From contig NC_071392.1 in assembly GCF_022682495.2 (NCBI RefSeq), positions 55,143,459 to 55,207,458 of the forward strand: a stretch of 64,000 bases of DNA. The letters run 5' to 3'. The notes below the pieces were generated by a model. That model did not search any database. It worked only from the letters and a program-made list of their open reading frames with translations, and was not told the DNA's origin. This document shows, one piece after another, positions 58,341-64,000 of this stretch. The translations under genes and the position numbers were made by a program. How positions within the stretch are numbered: position 1 is the first letter of the stretch; each line of letters begins with the position of its first letter. Origin of the DNA: Desmodus rotundus (taxonomy: Eukaryota > Chordata > Mammalia > Chiroptera > Phyllostomidae).

Positions 58341-60496
58341 GAAAGTCAACACACAATAGCCTGAAACCTATGATACACAATGAAGGTAGTCCCAAAAGGG
58401 AAGTTCATAGCAATACAGGCCTAACTAAAAATGGTAGAAATATTTCAAATAAACATTGTAACCTTATCTACAAGAACTAGAAGAACAACAAAAAAGGCAT
58501 AACAAGTAGAAGGAAGGAAATCATCAAGATCAGAGCAGAACTAAGTGACATAGAGACAAAAAAATTCAAAAGATCAATAAATCCAAGAGCTGTTTCTTTG
58601 AAAAGATAAACAGATTGACAAGCCTTTAACCAGACTCATCAAGAAAAAAAATGAAAGAGGACCCAAATAAGCAAAATCAGAAATGAAACAGGAGAAATTA
58701 AAACTGACACCACAGAAATACAAAGGATCATAGGGATTACTATGAGCAATTATATATATGTAAAGAAATATAACCTGAGAGAAATGGATAAATTTCTGGA
58801 AACATATATTCTTCCAAAACTGAGTCAAGAATAAGCATAGAGCCTGAATAGACCAATAACAATGAAATGGAAGCATTAATCAAAAATGCCTGGCACATAA
58901 AACCACTTGGTGGGACAGCTTAAACAGTGAATTTTACCAAACAGTTGGGGAAGAGCTCACTCCTATCCATCTAAAACTAGTCCAAAAATATTCAGGAAGA
59001 GGGAAGACTCCCATACTCTTTTTTTTATGAGGCCAGCATCATCCTAATCCTAAGACCAGATAAAGACACAGCAAAGAAACAAAAGTACAGGCCAATTTCA
59101 CCAATGAGCATAATTGCTAAAACCCTCAACAAACTATTGACAACCCAGATTCAAAAATACATTAAAAAAATCATGCAGCATGATCTAGTGGGATTCTTCC
59201 CAGGGATGCAAGGATGGTATAATACTTGCAAATAAAAAATTCAATATGCCACATAAATAAATGAAAGACAAAAATTACATGATCATATCAATAGATGCTG
59301 GAAAAACATTTGATAAATTACAGCACCCATTTATGATGAAAATACTAAGCAAAGTTGAAATAGAGGGAGAATATCTCAACATAATAAAGGCAGTGTATGA
59401 GAAACCTACAACCAACATCATACTCTACAGGCAAACTAAAAGCTAATGCTCTAAGATCAGGAAGAAATCAAGAGTGTCTGCTTTCACCACTTCTATTCAA
59501 CATAGTAGAGGAAGTTCTAGTCACAGTGATAATACAAGAAAATTAAATAAAAGGCATCCAAATTGGAAAAGAGGAAGTAATGCCGTGATTGTTTACAGAT
59601 GACATGATAGTGTAGATAAAAAATCCTATGGACTCCACTAAAAAACTAAGTGAATAGACTCCAACTAATAAGTGAATTTGGCAAAATAGTGAGATACCAG
59701 TTAATATTCAGAAATCAAAGGCATTTTTGTATGGCAACAATGAAATATCAGAAACAAAAACTAGAGACAAAAATCCCATTTACTACAGCAACAAGAAAAA
59801 TAAAGTACCTAGGAATAAACTTAACCAGGAAGGTAAAAGACCTGTACTTGGAAAACTACAGATCACTGAAGAAAGAAATTAAGGAAGATACAAACAAATG
59901 GAAGCATGTACCATGTTCTTGGATTAGAACAATGAACATCATTAAAATGCCCATACTACCCAAAGCAATCTATAGATTCAATGCAGTATCTATTAAAATA
60001 CCAATGACATATTTCACAGATTTAGAACAAATATTTCAAAAATTTATATGGAATGAAAACAGCCCTGAATAGCTACAGCAATTTTGAGAAACAACAAAGT
60101 AGAAGGGATCACAATACCTGGCATCAGACTATATTACAAGACCACAGTAATCAAAACAGTCTGGTACTGGCATAAGACACATAGATGAATGGAATAGAAT
60201 AGAGACCCCAGAAATAAACCCATGTCTCTAGGGTCAATTAATATTTGACAAAGGAGGCAGAAGCATAAAATGGAGTAAAAATAGCTTCTTCAAAAGTGGT
60301 GCTCATTAGATCTGAAATGGTACATGCAGAAAAATGAAACTAGATAACCAAATTACACCATACACCAGAATAAATCAAAATGGATAAAAGACTTAAACAT
60401 AAGCTATGACACCATAAAAGTCCTAGAGGAAAATATAGGCTGTAAAATTCCAGATATCCCACACAGAAATATTTGCACTGATACATTCCCTAAGGC

Positions 60497-60693
60497 TGTT
60501 CAACCTTTTGGCATCTCTGGGCCACACTGGAACAAGAATTATTGTGTTGTGCCACACATTAAATACACAAACACTAACAAAAACTGATGAGCAAAAAAAA
60601 AAGGTTTTAAGTATATTTATAATTTTGTGTTGAGCTCCATTTATAGCCATCCTGGGCTGCATGCAGCCTACAGGCCATATGTTGGACACCCCT
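60497..60693. mobile_element. hAT-type MITE in L1 ORF2
   Basis: Starts TGTTCAACCTTTTGGC and ends GTTGGACACCCCT, giving a short terminal inverted repeat. Flanks CCTAAGGC (60489-60496) and GCTAGGGC (60694-60701) are a likely 8-bp duplication with two mismatches. About 197 bp, no coding capacity. Confidence 0.8.
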
Positions 60694-61842
60694 GCTAGGG
60701 CAAGGTAAATAAAGGAAAGTTTAAACAAATGGGCCTACATCAAATTATAAAGCTTCTTCATGGCTAAAGAAAACATCATCAAAATTAAAAGGGAACTAGC
60801 TGTATGGGAAAACATATTTGCCAATGATACCTTGGACAAGGGTTTAATCTCTAAAATATAGAAAGAACGTATAAAACTCAATTACAGGAAGACAAATAAG
60901 CCAATTAAAAAATGGGCAAATGACCTGAACAGACACTTCTCCAAAGAGGGCGTACAGAGGGCCCAGAGACGTGTGAAAGGATGCTCCACATCACTAGCCA
61001 ACAGAGAGATGAAAATTAAAACCATAGTGAAATACCACCTCACACCAATCAGAATGGCCATCATTAACAAATCAACAAATGACAAGTGCTGGTAGGGTTG
61101 TGGAGAAAAGGGAACCCTAGTGCACTGTTGGTGGGAATGCAGACTGGTACAGCCACTGTGGAAAACAGTATGGAATTTCCTCAAAAAACTAAATATAGAA
61201 CTGCCATTTGACCTGGCAATTCCACTGCTGGGAATACATCTTATGAACCCTGAAACACCAATTCAAAGGAGCCTATGCACCCCAATGTTCATAGCAATAT
61301 AATTTACAATAGCCAAGTGATAGATACAGCCTAAGTTTCCATCAGTAAATAAGTGTATCAAAGAACTGTGGTACATTTACACCAGGGAATACTATGCAGC
61401 AGAAAGGAAGAAGGAACTCTTACCTTTCATGACAGCATGGATGGAACTACAGAGTATTATGCTGAGTGAAATAAGCCGGGTGGTGAAAGACAAATAACAT
61501 ATGATCTCACCTATAACAGAAACCTAATGAAAAAATCAAACAAATGAGCAAAATAGAAGCAGAGGTGTGGAAACAAGGAACAAACTGACAGGGACCAAAG
61601 AGGAGTAGAGAAGGGATAAGGGAGGGAAGAAGAGGAAGGGACTAATTAAAGAACAAGTATAAATGACTCATGAACATGGGCAACAGGGTGGGGATTGATT
61701 GTGGGAGCAGGGGTTGGATGGGGCAGGGAAGAGCAATGTGGGAAAAGTGGGACAACTCTAATTATTTAAAAAAGATAAACAGAAGTCTGCTTTCCCCTAT
61801 CTCTAAAAATAAATACATAAAATTAAAATAAGTAAATAAAAT

Positions 61843-62033
61843 TATATATTCCTTCCTTCAGGGGAAGGGAGGGAGAAAGAGAGGGAAACATCAATGTGTG
61901 GTTGCCTCTCGCACACCCCCTACTGGGGACCTGGCCTGTGACCCAGATATGTGCCCTGACTGGGAATCGAACTGGCAACCTTTTGGTACAGAGGCCCACA
62001 TTCAATCCACTGAGCCACACCAACGAAGGCCAA
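61843..62033 (-). mobile_element. Ves-type SINE
   Basis: On the minus strand the head is 'ggccttcgttggtgtggctcag' near 62030, B-box 'gttcgattcccagtcagggc' at about 61950-61970, then 'tgggtcacaggccaggtccc' and a CT-rich tail 'ctctctttctccctccc' near 61866-61885. Confidence 0.93.
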
Positions 62034-63370
62034 ATAAAATCTTTAAAAAAATAAAAAAGGACTCTTGGCCCTGTAGCATGAATTAAGGTACTGGCACCAA
62101 ATCATAATCTTCAGTACCACACACAATACAAAAAAATACCAATTCAAAATGTACTTGATGATACTACAAATTGTTGTTTTACATCTCTTAATATTTGAAT
62201 ACTTTTAAAAAAATATTCTGTGTGATGAAATGGGAGGTATTCATAAAGCCCTTTTGTACATACTGACATGCAATGGTTGTCTCAGAAAAAAAGGACTAGT
62301 GTGAATGGGTTGCTAACTGAAGCTGCTACTTTTTTTTCATGAAAAAACATTTTTATTTAAAAGAACACCTGGAAGAGAAACACTGGTTATTCAGATTTAG
62401 GTATGTGGTAGACATGATCTCGAAAATAAACTCGTCAGTTCAAGGAAAACAACTGCAATACTTGTTAAGGACAAAATTTGAGCTTTCAACCAAAAATTAG
62501 GAATTTGTAAAATGTGTATCTACCACAATGAGCTAGAGAGCTTCCCAACACTTAAAGAGTTTTCAGATGAGATATGAAGGTAATAACAAATAATTTTTTG
62601 ATATTATTTAATGAAATATGTCAACATTAACTCAGTAAATTCATATTTCCCAAATGACCAATGCATGATGCTACAAAATCACAAATGGTGAAATGCTGGT
62701 TTAAAGTATCAATTAGATCAATAGAATTTTAGTCTAACAGAAAATAAAATGTTATTAATATAATTTCAGATTCTCTTTTTGTTGCAGATTCTTCATCTAA
62801 TCCTTTAAGAAACTACCATATATAAATTTTTTGTATAGCATCACAGAAGAATAAGCACAATTATCTGAAGGCAATTAAGATATTCCTCATTTCCAACTAC
62901 ATATCTGTGTGTGTTTAGATTCTCTTTACACACATCAACCAAAACAACATATCACAACAGACTGAATAGGGAAAAATATATGATTCCAGGTGTTTTCTAT
63001 TAAGCCAGACGTAAGAGGGCTGGAAAAACATAAAATGATACCTCTCTTCTCACTATTTTTTTTTGTTTCATAACATACAGTTATTTTTTATAATATATAT
63101 TTTTTGTTAGCACAATATGGGTTTCTCATTGTTATATTAGCTGAATTGATAAATAAATATTTTTAAATGTCTTATTTTAGTTTAGTACATATTGGTAAAT
63201 ATTACCCACATAAACAGAAACACTTTGGTGTCCTTGATAATTTTTAGGACTGTAAAGCAGACCTGGGACCAAAAATTTGAGAACTTTTGGATTGGATGAA
63301 TAAAAAATTAAACAGCTTGATATGCTGTCATTTTTATTTGTTATCACCTGAATAAAATGTTTAGCTGAAC
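62034..63370. other. no recognisable feature
   Basis: AT-rich unique-looking DNA. Confidence 0.5.
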
Positions 63371-63371
63371 C

Positions 63372-63945
63372 TAATTTTCTGACGCTGACTCCAGCCAGCA
63401 GGGTCTGTGTGTTGTGGCTGCAATGAATAAATTCATATGAACTACAGAAGTCCTGTGGAGAAAAAGAGACCGCATGGCCGCTCTCTCGGTGAGAGCCCCA
63501 ACCCCTGCCTGGTCAGGGTTTTATTGCTTTTCTGGGTACATTACATTGAGGATGGTCCTTATTTACTATGCACAGGTTCACTTTAGGTGGTTACCTTTTT
63601 CAGATAACAAAGGAGAGGATGTTGTTAACTACTTCAAAGAAAAGGATGTTTGCAAATGCAAGGGGAAAGGTGGTTGAACTGGTTATACTCCATACTTGGG
63701 AAGTTTAGCATAGATTTTAGGAAGTTACTTTAAAGATATGCAGTAAACATTTGCTGCCTCAATTCTGGGTGAGGGAGTTGTAGCAAAAAGCAAGCCTGGA
63801 AGCAGCCTAGGTACAATGCAGGCCTGATTCCCCACAGTAAAACCAATCCGTGGACTCAGTTCCCGTGTACCGACTAGCTCCCTGCTGGTTTTCTGAATCA
63901 GGGACTGGACTACATTCACCACTGTCACGCAGATAGGTTCCCTAT
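63372..63945 (-). mobile_element. LTR of the same family as 54141-54729
   Basis: On the minus strand it follows the other LTR from about 'tatagggaacc' (63945) through 'gggaatcaggcctgcattgt', 'aacaaaggagagg' in reverse, the 'aataaaaccctgaccagg' poly-A region (63519-63524 on plus as tttatt) and 'ccacaggacttctgtagt' to near 63372. Diverged and without visible target duplications; no internal ERV sequence is seen beside it within the window. Confidence 0.82.
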
Positions 63946-64000
63946 AATTTTCAGGTCTTAAACTTTTAATAACAAATAATAAAAATAACAGATTTTCATT

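Larger units (their letters stand above)
55360..61530 (+). pseudogene. L1 ORF2, interrupted by SINE, HAL1 and MITE
   Basis: ORF2 encodes endonuclease plus reverse transcriptase. Endonuclease pieces lie at 55360-55653 and 55876-56293. RT pieces follow the second HAL1: '[17 protein letters not shown]' at about 59285-59335, the catalytic box as F-T-D-D near 59594-59605, then 59650-60072, and the C-terminal region (61120-61500). Stops and frameshifts are frequent and three insertions split the frame. Inactive. Confidence 0.87.
49562..61760 (+). mobile_element. near full-length L1 LINE carrying nested insertions
   Basis: 5' UTR from 'ggagagacccaagatggcgg' at 49555-49575, ORF1 (about 51794-52166 and 54771-55305), ORF2 (about 55360-61530) and 3' UTR to about 61760. 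Inserted elements: HAL1 copy 3 with its own solo LTR, a Ves SINE, HAL1 copy 4 and an hAT MITE. Without these the L1 is about 7.3 kb, a full-length size. Its ORFs are broken, so it is not active. Confidence 0.9.

Noticed and set aside
1..64000. A functional novel gene system
   Set aside because: No host gene, operon-like cluster or intact multi-gene unit could be supported; the only long frame with recognisable domains and no breaks is the HAL1 ORF1.

Overview
This window reads as gene-poor nuclear DNA from a mammal, most likely a bat of the Ves-SINE-bearing lineage (Yangochiroptera). The evidence is six tRNA-derived SINEs with the bat-type head (ending in a 'GCCAGGGC'-like core) and (CT)/(A)-rich tail, several L1s, mammal-wide MIR and L2 relics, and short hAT and TA-flanked MITEs of the kind bats carry in number. 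I see no functional host gene exon. Almost everything that can be named is a transposable element or its decay product; the only host-gene trace is a broken retrocopy resembling TPRKB. Species cannot be assigned from the sequence alone.

Layout. 1-4235: three L1 3' ends in series on +. 4236-8435: old L1 sequence on -, including a 5' half with ORF1, interrupted by SINEs. 9125-9375: a MIR. 9948-11788: an ORF1-only L1 derivative (HAL1, 'half-L1'). 12150-12980: an old repeat split by a solo LTR. 15794-16017: a 5'-truncated HAL1. 16584-23231: a complete but ruined provirus on - (LTR-gag-pro-pol-env-LTR). 23540-24730: MIR, LTR and an hAT MITE. 25920-26203: TPRKB-like pseudogene. 26601-32400: a second ERV of related gag/pol type on +, split by a solo LTR and by a HAL1 on - that keeps an open 274-residue ORF1. 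34860-36040: an LTR split by an L1 tail. 36050-49090: mostly unannotatable AT-rich DNA with old DNA-transposon, L2 and MIR traces, a TA-flanked MITE and an unexplained 23-bp inverted repeat. 49562-61760: one near full-length L1 into which two HAL1s, a SINE, a solo LTR and an hAT MITE have inserted. 63372-63945: an LTR on -.

How the parts relate. HAL1 copies have an L1-like 5' UTR and ORF1 followed directly by a 3' UTR, with no ORF2. They sit between target-site duplications whose 5' ends resemble L1 endonuclease sites, so they presumably moved using ORF2 protein supplied by L1s. Two ORF1 start variants, one 3' transduction and one in-frame 47-codon deletion are visible among four long copies. 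The most interesting material is this HAL1 family and its nested insertions, followed by the two related proviruses. Boundaries are given to the base where target duplications define them and are approximate otherwise.
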